Shown one piece after another: positions 1 through 12,578 of a DNA stretch of 64,000 nt. The position numbers and the translations under genes were made by a program. This DNA is from Trifolium pratense (Eukaryota > Streptophyta > Magnoliopsida > Fabales > Fabaceae). The notes under the pieces are model-generated. The model did not search any database. It had not been told where the DNA came from and saw only the letters and a program-made list of their open reading frames with translations. Position 1 is the first letter of the stretch; every line of letters begins with the position of its first letter. Where the stretch lies: positions 48,286,015 through 48,350,014 of the forward strand of contig NC_060060.1 in NCBI RefSeq assembly GCF_020283565.1, in the 5' to 3' direction.

Positions 1-130
1 ATCACCTATATTTGTACTTGCCTTGAATTGAATAAAGCAGATGAACATTGATTGAAGTTGAGCACAGTATAGCTCTGTAACTTCTCTATCAGTAGAACTA
101 TACACTACAATCTCCCGGTACCTTAGTAAA

Positions 131-342
131 AGCTATGAAGCACGGACACACATCTACACTAACAGGTCCACGCCGATAATTCAATGTAATCGTATGAAGT
201 CATGCAGTCTGATCAGATTACAGTTCTGATTTAAAGTAGTTTAATTAAAAAGAAAAGTCTGTTTTAAATCAGAACCGTCTGATCTTAATCAGACTCTGCA
301 TGCAATCCAGAGCCGTCCAAAGAGTGTCTGTGTTTCATAGCT
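131..342. mobile_element. MITE-like inverted repeat upstream of the first visible HMGS exon
   Basis: The ends read AGCTATGAAGCACGGACAC at the left and, as reverse complement of the right end, AGCTATGAAACACAGACAC. They form ~19-bp imperfect terminal inverted repeats around ~210 bp of AT-rich DNA. Similar GACACG-rich sequence recurs at about 480-690 and in fragments near 2160-2270 and 2625-2670, so this looks like a small family. No clear target duplication was found, so the superfamily is not assigned. It lies in what should be an intron, because the HMGS N-terminus must be further left. Confidence 0.45.
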
Positions 343-479
343 TTTATCCTTCTTTTATTGTTTTTAGTTGCTAAGAAGTGGCATTGTAATATTGAACTCT
401 TGTACTGCAAACACCAATTGTATTTCTTTTACTCAATTAGTGAAATACAATTTATAGAGTTCCATAATTTCCTTTGTGT

Positions 480-690
480 GCATTTGCGCACTGTTACAAA
501 CTCTTTCAGCGTCACTCAGACAGACATGACACAGACACAGACACGACACAAACACTGACACGTCGACACCGATAGTAATTTGAGAAAAGGACATAATTCA
601 ATGTAATTATAAGCGTGGTGTCGTGTCAGTTGTGTCTGGCAACGGGACACGCTTAATCTGAAGAGTGTTTGTGCTTCATAGAGTATAATA
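480..690. repeat. GACACG-rich repeat related to the element at 131-342
   Basis: A run of CAGACA/GACACG words at about 517-570 is followed by a right end, near 660-685, that resembles the right end of the 131-342 element (GTGTTTGTGCTTCATAG). It is probably a degenerate second copy. No coding potential was recognised. Confidence 0.3.
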
Positions 691-942
691 ATGCCGTTAA
701 TTCATCAAATGTGTATTGTATTCTTTATTTAATCATTTAATCCTATCGTTTGTGTTCTTGCATATTTGAGGCAGAAGTAACAAAAGAGATGATATCTGTT
801 GTAGGATTTTTTAATATCCTTCCAATATATTGTTTTCTAAACTTATGGATGAGATAAATTTAGTAGCATATAAAGTAAAGAAAATTGTCATGTTCTTATT
901 ATGGCTTATCTTATGTTAACTAATGTATATTGTAATAATCAG

Positions 943-3900
943 GACAGTGGTAATACCGATATTGAAGGTGTTGATTCAACAAATGCTTGCTATGGTGGAA
1001 CTGCAGCTTTGTTCAATTGTGCGAATTGGGTTGAGAGTAGTTCATGGGATGGACGCTATGGACTTGTCGTGTGTACAGACAGTGCGGTATGGCCTTCTAC
1101 GAAACAAAAATCTTTCATATTTTGAGTGGCACATTTGATTATTTCACACAAATTAAGGAGAAAACTATAAAAGAAAAAAAATAGAATAACAATTTTACCA
1201 AATTAACCTTATAAAGTATTGGTATATTCACCAGTATCGTAAATGCAAATTGGATGATATTGACTAAGAAGTGATGCATACATTTTTGAAACTTTTCTCT
1301 CAATTACCAAATTAACCTTATAACATTCTTCTTGTTAAAAAAAAAAACCTTATAACATTCTTGTTTCAGGTATATGCTGAAGGACCTGCTCGTCCTACTG
1401 GAGGAGCAGCCGCAATTGCCATGCTTGTTGGGCCCGATGCTCCTATTGCTTTTGAAAGCAAACTCCGGGGAAGTCACATGTCTCATGCTTATGATTTTTA
1501 CAAGCCAAATCTTGCAAGTGAATACCCGGTAATGCTTTTTCCCCTTCTCTCTATTCATTTTATTTGAGTTTATTTACTGACGTAAACACTTGAAAGACTA
1601 TTTGGGAGAGCGCTATAACATTTTATGACATGTTCATGAGTTGTTTTCAGCTTATTTCCGCAAGCTCTCCAAGATAGTTTACAAAACATCTTGTAGCTTA
1701 TACAAACACTTTATTTTTTATTTTTGTTGCTGAAATAGCTAATACATAACCATTTATATGATAAGTGTTTAAGTTATAAACACTTAATTAAACTATATCC
1801 AAATAGGGCCTTATTATCCCGGTTAAGATATTTCCAAATTTCATTGTAATTGAAAATTTACTAGAAAAACTCTTTAAATGCATTATGATTAAATACAATG
1901 GTGGGAACCTTGTATACTGTGGTCCATTCTTTATCTGGGTTACTACTAGTAGGGTCCTTTACCTTTACGCACCGTCTTCCCCCATTATATTTTGATCATA
2001 ATGTATATATGCAACCATGATTCCTTTTACTTTATGCCAATGTTTATTAGTATTCTATATCTTCAATGGCTCTGATATTTTCACCTAAATTGTATTTCGA
2101 GCTAGTACTCGGGTTTCACAAAAAACTTCGATATCTGGTTTACACTGAGCATTAGTAATGAAGCACATGCGAAAATGTACTGGTGCAAACGCAAACACTT
2201 GTGTCTACATGATAAGTGATGTCCAAAATTTAGGATATTGCGACACAGATACACACACAAAATTATATTGATTTCTCATTTGTAAAATATCTTAATTGAG
2301 AAAAAATTATTATATATCCATTATTCCATAGAAAAAAACTACTTAAACTCTCTAAACCAAGATCATGAACTATTGATCTTATGTCTTTTACCTTCAATTC
2401 ATCCATCTACCACAAGAATGCTTAAAAAGATCTAATCAATTTAAGGCCTTTAACCTCCTAGTTGATCAACGTCATTAAAAAAATTAACTTTTTTGTACTA
2501 GCAATGTCCCTTTTCATATCTAGCCAAATGAAAGTACCATCTAAGTAGTAGAGTCATGTCCTTAACATGTTGGAGCTGAAAAAGATACATTTTTATTTAC
2601 TGACATTGGAATAAACTGTTTGACGTGTGTCGGACATCGACACAGATGTGACTCTAGGACACACCTTCAATCGAAACTTTAGGTTCTATATGGAACATGA
2701 CTGTTATGCTTAAGTGCTTGTTGATTCTTTCTACCAACCAGTCTACTAAGTATTTAGCGTACATTTGTTGATCTTTGACCTTTTCCTGCTGTAGGTTGTT
2801 GACGGAAAACTCTCGCAAACTTGTTATCTCATGGCACTTGATTCTTGTTATCGAGTATTTTGTGAGAAGTAAGTATAGACATTAAACACAACTGAAAAAC
2901 TCTTTCTGAATTTTTATTGTTTTCATGTTCCATTTTTGCATTTACAGATACGAAAAACTGGAGGGGAGGCATTTTTCAATGTCAGATTCTGATTATTTTG
3001 TTTTTCATTCTCCATATAACAAGGTAATCACATGATTCATTTTGTAGTCATGCTGTAATCAATTCTTTGTACGCAGACTTTGGTAAATTAAAAGCACCGA
3101 TGTCATAACGGTAACTGCTTTCTTGATGTATTGCAGCTTGTGCAGAAAAGTTTTGGTCGGCTATACTTCAATGATTTCCTGAGAAATCCAAGGTTTTTAG
3201 ATCTTCTGCTTAATCCATATCTTACATTCAATGTACTGTTTATCCAAGATATATAAAGCCTTTAATCCTTGTTAGAACTCTTTTCTTTGCTTGTTATACT
3301 GTACCAGTTTTGTTGACGAAGTTTCAAGGCAAACTTTAGCACCTTATGCATCCTTATCTGGTGATGAAAGCTATCAAAGTCGTGATCTTGAAAAGGTAGC
3401 TAATCTTGTTTTGTTTGAGTTGAGTCATGCTAATAGACTAGAATGACTTCTGGAAATGGAACACAGTGTGTTGTTTGGTTTTACGGTGACGAAAATTGAT
3501 TTCGATCGAAAGTGAGTATTAGGTAAAATGATTTATGTTTGAGTTGAACGATAAATTTGTGTAAACAATTAAAATCATGTTTGGAGGCAGAAGCTACAAA
3601 TTCTAGCTTCAAGATAGAATTAATTCTAGAGGCAAAATCAATTCTAATCGAGAACCACTAAACATACTAAAATCAATTTACGTCTTCTGATCCAAACATG
3701 AACTTATATGGTCACCGTCATTGTTATTTTACAGGCAAACCAACAAGCAGCAAAAGATACATATGAGGCAAAGGTACAGCCAAGCACATTAATCCCAAAG
3801 CAAGTTGGAAACATGTACACTGCATCTCTATATGCAGCATTTATATCTCTCCTTCACAATAAGCACGACTCGCTGGTAAGGTTTTTTACTTGTGTTTTTT

Positions 3901-5619
3901 ATATATTTAACCTCCCTTATCAACATTGATTAATTCTAAATTTCTCATTAGGATTGTCTTTAAATGTGTAGGTAGGTAAAAGGGTAGTCATGTTCTCATA
4001 TGGAAGTGGATTAACTTCTACGATGTTCTCTTTCCACCTTCAAGATGGTCAACATCCGTTTAATTTGTCGAACATTGTAACAGTATTGAATGTTTCTGGC
4101 AAGTTGAAGCAAAGAGTTGAGGTATGCATCTTTAACCACCAAGTTTTCTGGCCATACCAATACCATATTCTACTTCAAACTTAAATTTAGGCGATTGAAT
4201 TTGTAGTGTTTGGTAAAATTAGTGGTTGGAGTAGTTTATAAGTATGAAATGACATAAAAAAGATATGTTTAATTAATATTTAATTTTTTTCAAGTAAGAT
4301 GGCAAGGTAAAATTGGACGAAAAAAATGATAAGCTATAAACTCATAAGCTACTCGAAGTAGCATTTGAAAAATAAGCTATAAGCTCTTTTTGAAAAATGT
4401 TTATCAAACAGGTCTTTTTTGGTCATATGAGCTTATAAGCTATAAGCTACAAGCTCAAAATATGGTCTTACCAAACAGAGCCTTAAACAAATAAGTACAT
4501 GCATTTGGTCCAAATGTGAACTGGATACATGTACTTTTTTGCTTATATATAAGTCCAGAAGGAGTGTGAAACTAGGCATATAGGGCAATGTCTTAGTGTA
4601 CGTGATGGAGTTAAAGTGCATGATGCATCTTTTATTTTAACTGTTACAATGATGCACGGACATGACGCGTATCCGATACACCTATAAAAAATACATAATA
4701 CACAGACACACACACACACATTATAATTAAAAAATCGAAATTTAAAACACAACATATAGTGACACAAAGTATATTTTCAGTAGGGGTGTTCACTGGTCCA
4801 AGTTACCCAATCCAACCTGCATTTTACCTAATCATGTTCAAGTCCGGGTTCAATTCGAACCAGCCTGTTCAAACCCGAAGTTGTTTGGTTCGGGCAATGG
4901 GTTTGTGATGCAATGCATTCTATGTAGTTCTGGTTAACACATTTGCATTGCATTGCATTCATTGTCGAACATTTGCATTGCATTTTTGTGGACACAACCG
5001 ACTCAACTCAGTGGTTCGCAAGTTGGTTTAGGTTGGGTGAACGGGTCATTAGATATAACTTTTAAACCCACAAAAATATATAGTTAAATGACATTTTATT
5101 TTATGCAACAAATTTTAAAACTTTGACTAAATTTTAGGAGTACTATTTAAAATTTAAACACTTGAATTTACATGAAACACTTCAAGTATACAATCAAAAT
5201 TTTAACACATATTTAATATGTATTTCACAATATTTTTTTCATACAAGCATCTACTTTCTCTGTTTTTTTTTATATTATTTTCTGTCACCTTATTTTGTAT
5301 TTTTCTATCTCTTCTCACATTAATTTGTACCATTTATCTTGAAATATCATTTCTTAGTACTAATCAATTAAGACCTTAACAATCATCCCCTTTCCAAACA
5401 TCATTATTAAGTATTGACAAAATCTACTTTCTTTTGTTGCAGTTACCTCCCGAAAAATTTGTCGAAAACACAAAAATCATGGAGCACCATTACGGAGGAA
5501 AGGACTTCATAACTGGCCAAGACTGTAACTACTTACTTCCGGGCACATTCTATCTCACCAAAGTTGATTCCCTGTATAGGCGATTTTACGCCAAGAAGGA
5601 CGCCGCCACTAGTACGTGA
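943..5619 (+). CDS. HMGS: Hydroxymethylglutaryl-CoA synthase, 3' nine exons (5' part outside the window)
   Basis: HMG-CoA synthase condenses acetyl-CoA with acetoacetyl-CoA to HMG-CoA, an early step of the cytosolic mevalonate pathway to sterols and other isoprenoids. Nine exons were read by eye with GT-AG borders and a frame that stays open: 943-1086, 1370-1528, 2795-2868, 2948-3023, 3137-3192, 3308-3395, 3735-3875, 3972-4121 and 5443-5619 (stop). They total 1065 bp, about 354 residues. Family motifs are present: [11 protein letters not shown] with the catalytic Cys (codon 988-990), the [13 protein letters not shown] block with the catalytic His, [10 protein letters not shown], and [12 protein letters not shown] near the C-terminus. 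Plant enzymes are about 460 residues, so ~100 N-terminal residues, including the catalytic Glu, should lie left of position 1. No frame break was seen. The last intron (4122-5442) is long and carries repeats. Start and promoter are not in the window. Confidence 0.95.
1596..1809. mobile_element. Small MITE-like element in HMGS intron (hAT-like ends)
   Basis: CTATTTGG at 1598-1605 is mirrored by CCAAATAG at 1799-1806, with AT-rich DNA of about 200 bp between. Such ends are common in hAT-type plant MITEs. The target duplication was not resolved, so the exact limits are approximate. Confidence 0.4.
3472..3699. mobile_element. Small MITE-like element in HMGS intron (TGTTTGG ends)
   Basis: The segment starts TGTTTGG and ends CCAAACA, and holds about 215 bp of non-coding DNA inside the intron between the exons at 3308-3395 and 3735-3875. 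The ends resemble hAT-type MITEs. No target duplication was confirmed. Confidence 0.4.
4206..4482. mobile_element. MITE-like element in HMGS last intron
   Basis: The left end GTGTTTGGTAAAA pairs with the right end TTACCAAACAGAGCC. The interior has several AAGCTATAAGCT/AGCTTATAAGCT words that can fold back. This fits a hAT-like MITE; limits are approximate. Confidence 0.45.
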
Positions 5620-5759
5620 CATTTCGACATAAGATGATACCTGATATCTTTCAAATTTAAATTCAAATTAAAAAATATATATTTTGTTTTGGTTCACCTT
5701 TCTGTATTTGATGCCTCATAGTCATTTAATTCAGCTTAATGTTTATACGAATGTCTTTT

Positions 5760-5910
5760 ATTATTGGCCAAGTCTACCATGCACAAGCTCTTTATGTTGT
5801 GCATGGTGCACAAGTTGTCATTTATATTATAACAAATACAAATTTTTTAAAATCCACCGTTGGATTAAAAGTTTATATCATATAGATCATCTATAAAAAT
5901 TTTATGGTTT
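5760..5910. repeat. Half copy of the palindromic Mutator-like MITE family
   Basis: The sequence from about 5790 (ATGGTGCACAAGTTGTCA, then the 'ATCCACCGTTGGATT' block) matches the left arm of the complete elements at 27785-28177 and 37288-37700. The right arm is absent, so this is a truncated copy just 3' of the HMGS stop codon. It could lie in the HMGS 3' UTR. Confidence 0.5.
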
Positions 5911-6384
5911 CCGCGAACCGAAGTTTTTTGTAAAGACAAAATTGGAAAATTGGGGGTATAAAAGAATCACGAAGGGTCGGGAGAGAACATATGATATATA
6001 TGATATATTTCAATCATAGAAATAAACCACCTATTTCTGGATTTAAAGTTTCCAACAATTATTTCTAGGGAAAGTTCAATATATTCCTTTTCCTCCCCTA
6101 CATTTTACTTTTCTTTTCCATCCCTTTTCCTAGAGAAGACAAAGTACTAATCTAATAAATCTTATTGAGGCGTATGTGCCTATGCTTTAACCATGTTACA
6201 TATATACCATAAAAAATGGATGTGGATATTCCTTAACCTCCCCTACATTTTTTTTTCTCTATAATATTTTTTGACTAAAAATTGGATGTTGATATTTTAT
6301 TAATACGAGTTTTTATTTGTTTTCTTGTTAAGTAAATTACGCCTAGTCATATCCAACGATAAACTCATTCAAGTGGTAAAAGAT

Positions 6385-6757
6385 GGTAAATTCTAATATG
6401 GATCACTTCATCAAGTGGTTCATGGTTGGCCAGTCATGAATAACATTATAAAGAATACGAATTTTACAAAATCCACCGTTTGATCGAAAATTTATATCCT
6501 ATAGATCATCCATAGAAAAATTGAAAATAATTTGATATGTTATTGAGACACATCAAGATTAACGGTTTATTAAATAACGTAAATTTTGATGGGCCTCAAT
6601 AACATATCAAATGATTTTCAAAAAATTTTAAAAAATTTATGGATGATCTATACGATATAAACTTTCAATCCAACAGTGAATTTTGTAAGATTCATATTCG
6701 GTAGATCACTTGTCCACGGTGGACCACTTGTGAAGGTGGTCCATCATAGCATTAGCC
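6385..6757. mobile_element. Palindromic Mutator-like MITE, 373 bp, 10-bp TSD
   Basis: Almost the whole element is two inverted arms; the ends are GGTAAATTCTAATATGGATC and, reverse-complemented, GGCTAATGCTATGATGGACC. It is flanked by the direct repeat GGTAAAAGAT at 6375-6384 and 6758-6767. A 9-10-bp target duplication with long TIRs points to the Mutator superfamily. The same arms occur at 27785-28177 and 37288-37700. Confidence 0.8.
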
Positions 6758-7379
6758 GGTAAAAGATATGGACTCTTGTTGGGAGGGCCATCATTTTTTT
6801 AAGGGACATTAGTTACGGCAATGAAAATTTCATACGTATAACATGTTATACAAAAAACAAAAGAGATTAAATGTTAGAGGGCAGGGGGTGTTAAGAGTCT
6901 TGCATTGAAATAGATATAGTTGGACAATGTGCTCAAAAGGATGGAAGCAGGGCCAACTCCGACTATTTGGAGGTCCGGTTGAACATTAAAAATGGACCTC
7001 TAATAAAAAAGAATTGTCATCTATTTAAATTGTAAATAACATAACAAATACATCAAAAATCATTATTCTTATTATATATAACATAAAAAAGAGTCAATCT
7101 AATCAAGGATTAAATTTGATGCAAAAATTAAAATGACCTAGTGGTTGAGTTTGTGAATGAGTTCAACATGTAATAGTTTCAATTCTTAAATTTTCCAAAA
7201 AAAAATGACAATGTAGGATTTGTTGAAGCAATGACCTTGCACAAAATTATTTTATGAACAATCTATTGATACACATATATTATTTTATGAACATTGATAA
7301 TATATAACTATTATTATAGGGCCTCAAACTTAATCTATGGATACTCATGTGATATTTATAAATATTAACAATATATAAC

Positions 7380-7924
7380 CAGTAGCGGAGCCAGGGGTGG
7401 CCAGGCAGGGCCATGGCCCACCCCAAAATCACTGGAAATTACTAAAATACCCATGATGTTTTAATAAAATTACACAAAGATACTATATAATATTATCACG
7501 CGCAATATATTAACATTTCCTACAAACAGCTTAGCGGCTAGTGTGTGGCTAAGGGACAATGAGGATGCTGGTTCAACACCTCCAACCAGCCTTTTTACTC
7601 CTTTTCCTGTTTTATTTTTTAAAAAAATTGCTTTTTTTCTGTTTTAATTTTTAACAAAATCAATTTTAACAAGTAGCATAAGTATTTGAATCAGGTAACC
7701 TTGAGCAGCATAATAATAATGATACATGCCTTTAAAAACATTTGCTTTTCATATATATACACTTGATCTTTAAGATATTTAATTAAATTTTTGATAATTA
7801 GTTTTATGCTTATTATAACTTAAATTTTTATATACAAAATAAGTTTTGTATTTGGTGGTTTCCTCTAAAAAAATAAAATAAAATTAGTGGCCCATCCGAG
7901 CTTCTTTTCCTGGCTCCGCCACTG
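7380..7924. mobile_element. Non-autonomous hAT element, 545 bp, 8-bp TSD
   Basis: The terminal inverted repeats are CAGTAGCGGAGCCAGG on the left and, reverse-complemented, CAGTGGCGGAGCCAGG on the right (15 of 16 match). They are flanked by the exact 8-bp duplication TATATAAC at 7372-7379 and 7925-7932. An 8-bp duplication with short TIRs is the hAT signature. No transposase reading frame is present; the interior is AT-rich. Confidence 0.85.
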
Positions 7925-8542
7925 TATATAACTATTATTATAGGTCAAAATTTTTTGAACCAAGTCTCTGAAATTTTGAGGCCCGATGTCGTCGCACACT
8001 CCACACTTGTGTGGAGGCCGGGCCTGGATTGAAGTGTCGTCTAAGGTTCGTTGGTTAGGAGGATATGTCGTCTTCTTCATATGGATTGAGAGGTGATTGT
8101 GCAATATTCATACCGAATGAGTAATCATTGTGAGGATGCGTTAACAAATATTGAGTGTTCCTTAAATGAAACAACCAGTTCTTCGAAGATTCCTATGCAA
8201 ATAAGTCACGTATTGTAATATCTTTCTTTTCAAGCATTTCACCCTATTTAGAATAAAAAATAAGTTTTCACCTTACTAGCCATTTTGTGAGATTAAGTTC
8301 AACCCAACTAAATCTCTATGATAACTTGTCTTTATAGCAAGAAAAATCAAGAAATATAAGAATGAATCCTTTTGAAATCATTCTCGTTATACGATCAAAT
8401 TAAAAGATATAAAATATCATCAAATGAATTGAAGATTAATCTCATTATGAATCTATGTCGAAGAATCTATAGGATATATTTGGTGAATTTTTTTTCTCCC
8501 AACCGAATTATTATCATACGCATAAAATTAGAAATTGAACTT

Positions 8543-10460
8543 TTCAAGGTGGATTTTGAGAAAGCATATGATTCGGTGGATTGGGGCTATCTGGATAAGG
8601 TTATGGAGCGAATGATGTTCCCAACTTTGTGGCGGAAGTGGATCAGAGATTGTGTGGGTACGGCGACAGCGTCTATTCTTGTCAATGGCAGCCCAACTGA
8701 TGAGTTTTCTATTGAGCGAGGACTTAGACAAGGAGATCCTTTATCTCCGTTCCTTTTTCTTTTGGCTGCTGAGGGTTTGAATGTGTTGATGGAGTCATTG
8801 GTAGCGCGTAACTTATTTGAGGGGTATAGAATAGGGGAAACTAATACTATTTCGGTGTCCCATCTTCAATTCGCTGATGATACTTTGCTACTTGGGGGGA
8901 AGAGTTGGGGTAACGTACGGGCATTGCGAGCTGCTCTAGTGTTGTTTGAGACTATGTCTGGTTTGAAGGTTAATTTTAACAAAAGTATGCTGGTGGGGGT
9001 GAATATTCCTGACTCCTGGTTAGGCGAAGCTGCGTCTGCTCTGTGTTGTAAAGTGGGAAACATTCCTTTCATTTATTTGGGGCTTCCTATAGGGGGTGAT
9101 TCGAGGCGTCTGAGCTTTTGGGAACCAGTGTTGGATCGTTTAAAAACTCGATTATCTGGGTGGAAGAGTCGTTTTCTTTCTGTTGGTGGTCGTTTGGTTT
9201 TGCTAAAGTCTGTCTTGACATCTCTACCTGTCTATGCTCTCTCCTTTTTCAAAGCTCCTTCAGGTATCATTTCCTCTATTGAATCTCTTTTCATTAAATT
9301 TTTTTGGGGTGGGGGTGAGGATATTAGGAAAATCGCATGGATTAATTGGAAAACTATCTGTTTACGTAAGGAGTATGGCGGTTTGGGGGTTAGACAGTTG
9401 AGGGAGTTTAACTTGGCACTTTTAGGTAAATGGTGTTGGAGGATGTTAGTTGATCGAGAGGGGTTGTGGTTTAGGGTGTTGACAGCTCGGTATGGGGTGG
9501 AGGGAGGGAGGTTGCGAGATGGAGGCCGAAGAAGGTCATCGTGGTGGCGAGAGATAGCGAGGATTAGGGAGGGTGTTGGTGAGTTAGGAGGGAGATGGCT
9601 TCGATACTCTCTTTTGGACAGATCCCTGGTTGGATGAGACTCCTTTGTGCGAGCGATTTGATCGTCTTTACGTCTTGTCAGAGACCAAGTCGTTTACGGT
9701 GGCCGAGATGTTCACTCTGGGTTGGGGGTTAGATGGGGCAGCGTGGGTGTGGCGGAGGCAGTTGAGGGCTTGGGAGGAGGAGATGTTGGGGGAGTGTCAG
9801 ACTTTACTTTCTAACATTTCATTGCAGGCACATATTACAGACAGGTGGCAGTGGCAGCCAGATCCTGATACAGGCTTCAATGTTCGGGGAGCTTATGAGC
9901 TTTTGACTACCCTTGATTCGGTTACTATAGATGATGCGGAGCACCTCATTTGGCATTCTCAGGTCCCTTTGAAGGTATCCATCTGTGCGTGGCGCTTATT
10001 GCGGGACAGGTTGCCTACAAAGTCAAACCTGATTTCTCGAGGCATTCTGTCTTCTGCAGCACAGTTATGCATTTCTGGATGTGGGGAGGCAGAGTCAGCT
10101 TATCACTTATTCATCTCATGCAGCTGTTTTGGTTCCCTTTGGGCTTTAGTGTGCACTTGGATTGGCATCCCATCGACGAGTTCTACTTCTATCCGGGATC
10201 ATTTCGTTCAGTTCACTTATTCAGCTGGTGGATCTCGAGCACGTCGGTCTTTTTTGCAGCTTGTTTGGCTCGCTAGCGTGTGGGTTATTTAGACAGAAAG
10301 AAATCACAGATTGTTTACAGGCTCAATTAGTACTCCTCTTCAGATGATGGACAAGATCAAGCTTTTTTCCTATAGGTGGTTGAAGACGACGAGTGTTACT
10401 CTAGTTTCAAACTACCATAGTTGGTGGTCTAGTCCCTTGTTATGTTTGAGTCTTGTATGA
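8543..10460 (+). pseudogene. LINE ORF2 fragment (reverse transcriptase + zf-RVT), broken
   Basis: The fragment starts at the FKVDFEKAYDSVDWG block and keeps the RQGDPLSP and FADDTLLL catalytic motifs of non-LTR reverse transcriptases. Relative to the intact copy at 48291-51980 there are two clear breaks. First, a deletion of roughly 50 bp near 9600, just before the WTDPW-like motif, shifts the frame; reading resumes in another frame around 9630. Second, a TAG stop at about 10290 replaces a Trp codon in the 'VWTERNHRLF' region. After that stop, homology continues to a final TGA at about 10460. The copy is dead as a protein gene. It is probably no more than moderately old, since most of the reading frame is preserved. 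Confidence 0.88.
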
Positions 10461-10548
10461 TTTTGATTGTGTATTTCTTTCTTGGTCTCACTGTAAACTT
10501 TGGTAGTCTATCTTTGCACACCTTGTGCTGAGGATGCTGTTTTGTTCA

Positions 10549-10552
<4 letters not shown>

Positions 10553-10587
<35 letters not shown>
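10553..10587. repeat. (TA)n microsatellite in LINE 3' UTR
   Basis: An uninterrupted TA dinucleotide run of about 35 bp. The intact LINE has only a short TATATAT at the equivalent place (about 52072), so the expansion happened after insertion. Confidence 0.95.
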
Positions 10588-10589
<2 letters not shown>

Positions 10590-10632
10590 TTTTAGCGTTT
10601 TCAAATAAAAAAAAAAAAAAAAAATTGAACTT

Positions 10633-11830
10633 CTGATAATTTTAGATCAAAAACTATTACCACTTATACTACTTATGATGTAGTGTAATAATTTTTTTTG
10701 GTACAAAGCGCAATAATTTTTTATAACTATTGAACAATGAATAGTAATAATTGTCTGCTGGTCAGACTTAATTTAAGATACAATGAAAAAAAATGTGCTA
10801 AGTCAAAGTCAGTAACTTCCTCTCTTTTATTATATGCCCCACTATTATATGTCTCTTTCAATTAAGATAAAACAATAATAATTTTGTTTAGGTAATTACA
10901 TCAATAGGGAATGGAACACTCTGCAAATGTTTCATTTTCTTTCCCATACTCAATAATGCTTTTGCTTTAAAGACTCAGAAATTTGAAAGTTGAAACAACA
11001 ACTTATTATATACAGCCAGACAATATTATTAGATACATATGTGTTCTATCATAATCTTTGTGCTATGTAATAATGTAAATATAAATGTGTCCTGTTTTTG
11101 TTCCCCATGGTTTACCCCATTAAGTCCCTATACCTAACTTTTAATTAAATTGTTTTATAGTATAGTCATAACATACGCTCCTCCAATTTCCCTACCTTGT
11201 CATGTTGTTATTTGTACACTTATAGGAAGCTAGTTTCTACTTAATTGGTTGACCAAGAGATATTAATTTTCTTCTGATTATGGTCTAGCATATCTTTAGG
11301 CTCTGGATCGATGAAATATAATGGAATGGAGGGGAGCAGAATAGGGTGGAGTGGAATAGAATGGAGCAAAATGAAATAAATCTTCCATTTTATTGTTTGA
11401 ATATTTTAAAAAGGAGAAGACCAAAATTAAAGGTAAGTGGTGGTATGTGATGAAATCCATTCTATCATATTTCATTCAATTCCATTATTATTTTACAAAT
11501 CTAAACAATGAAACATATATTTTATATAGTAAATTAGTAAATTATTTTCTTATTATATTTTTCTGGTTTCTAACCCAACTGATACTGACTATAAAAATTT
11601 GAATTACAGAGACAAGATAAGATAAATTTTAGAATTAACTTATCACATCTTGTTGTCTGGCCAAATATTCAATCGAGGCATGATATGATACAATTATCAT
11701 TTTTTTTCCTTTTATGGTGTATATTTATGGTGTTTTCTATTTTACAATTTATTTCTATTGATAAAATAAATAAGTTCAAATGTTTTAAAACATTATTTTT
11801 AGAAATTTTGTTTCCTAATTAATTTTTTTT
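10633..11830. other. AT-rich intergenic DNA, no gene recognised
   Basis: There are no reading frames with recognisable protein similarity and no clear element borders. A GGAATGGA-rich stretch near 11320-11370 looks like simple degenerate repeat. Short open frames here look random. Confidence 0.6.
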
Positions 11831-12360
11831 GGCTTAAATGCAGTTTTTTCATCCATTTTACGAAATGCACAATTTTGATCCCCCTATTTTTGTTTTGGCC
11901 AAATTTGGTCGTCTATTTTGTAAAATTTAGACATTTGGTTCCTCTCATCATTTAACCTTCAATTTTGATGAATTTAAACATTTTTTAAATGACATGATAC
12001 ATGATACATGTTTATGTGGTTGCCACGTCAAATTAAACATTATTATTTCTTAAATTAAAAATATGATTATAAAAAACTAGATTGTATTTTAAGAAATAAT
12101 CATGTTTTTAATTTAAGAAATAATAAAATTTAATTTAAATATTAAATTAAAAAAATTAGATATGAGGTGGTACCACATAAGCATGTATCATGTGTCATGT
12201 AATTTAAGGAATGCCACCTCAACTATCTAAAATTTTCAAAATAGGGAGAGCAAAATTGCACAAAATAAAATAGGGGGACCTTGACCAAAATAAAAAATTA
12301 GAAATAGGAGGACCAAAATTGCACATTTTGTAAAATAGGAGGACAAAATAAATGCATTTA
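11831..12360. mobile_element. Mutator-like MITE with long TIRs (~530 bp)
   Basis: The left end, from GGCTTAAATGCAG, is mirrored at the right end (reverse complement CTTAAATGCATTTATTTTG). Inverted similarity continues through the TACGAAATGCACAATTTTG / CAAAATTGCACATTTTG blocks. The right border abuts a (TA)n tract, which hides any target duplication. Its ends resemble those of the element at 23392-23802, which has a 9-bp duplication. Confidence 0.6.
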
Positions 12361-12361
12361 A

Positions 12362-12362
<1 letters not shown>

Positions 12363-12427
<65 letters not shown>
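12363..12427. repeat. (TA)n microsatellite
   Basis: About 65 bp of pure TA repeat directly next to the MITE end at ~12360. Confidence 0.95.
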
Positions 12428-12430
<3 letters not shown>

Positions 12431-12578
12431 AATTCTCTCTAATTAACTTCAATTTTCTCTCCCATAATTAGCATGGAAAATCTATGACTAATATGTCATT
12501 CCAACCATTGATGTACGATTTAGGATCCTCTCCATGTTTCCTCTTCATTACTATAATTTTTTATAGAGTTTAATGGAT

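Larger units (their letters stand above)
8543..10621 (+). mobile_element. 5'-truncated L1-type LINE with poly-A tail and 11-bp TSD
   Basis: The copy begins inside the reverse transcriptase domain and runs through the ORF2 C-terminus and 3' UTR to a poly-A run at about 10603-10621. It is flanked by AAATTGAACTT at 8532-8542 and 10622-10632. It matches the 3' half of the near-complete LINE at 40299-52101 closely in both protein and DNA, so the two are copies of one family. Sequence from 8372 to 8542 is open in the same frame by chance and is host DNA. A (TA)n expansion lies in its 3' UTR at 10553-10587. Confidence 0.88.

Noticed and set aside
358..558. Open frame of ~66 codons left of HMGS exon
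   Set aside because: No similarity to the missing HMGS N-terminus; it overlaps GACACG-rich repeat DNA and looks random.
8372..8542. Upstream extension of the truncated LINE frame as a gene start
   Set aside because: The TSD AAATTGAACTT shows the LINE begins at 8543; the upstream codons are host AT-rich DNA open by chance.
12219..12452. Frame with a long Tyr-Ile repeat
   Set aside because: It is a translation of the (TA)n microsatellite; the same applies at 22926-23111 and 59262-59474.
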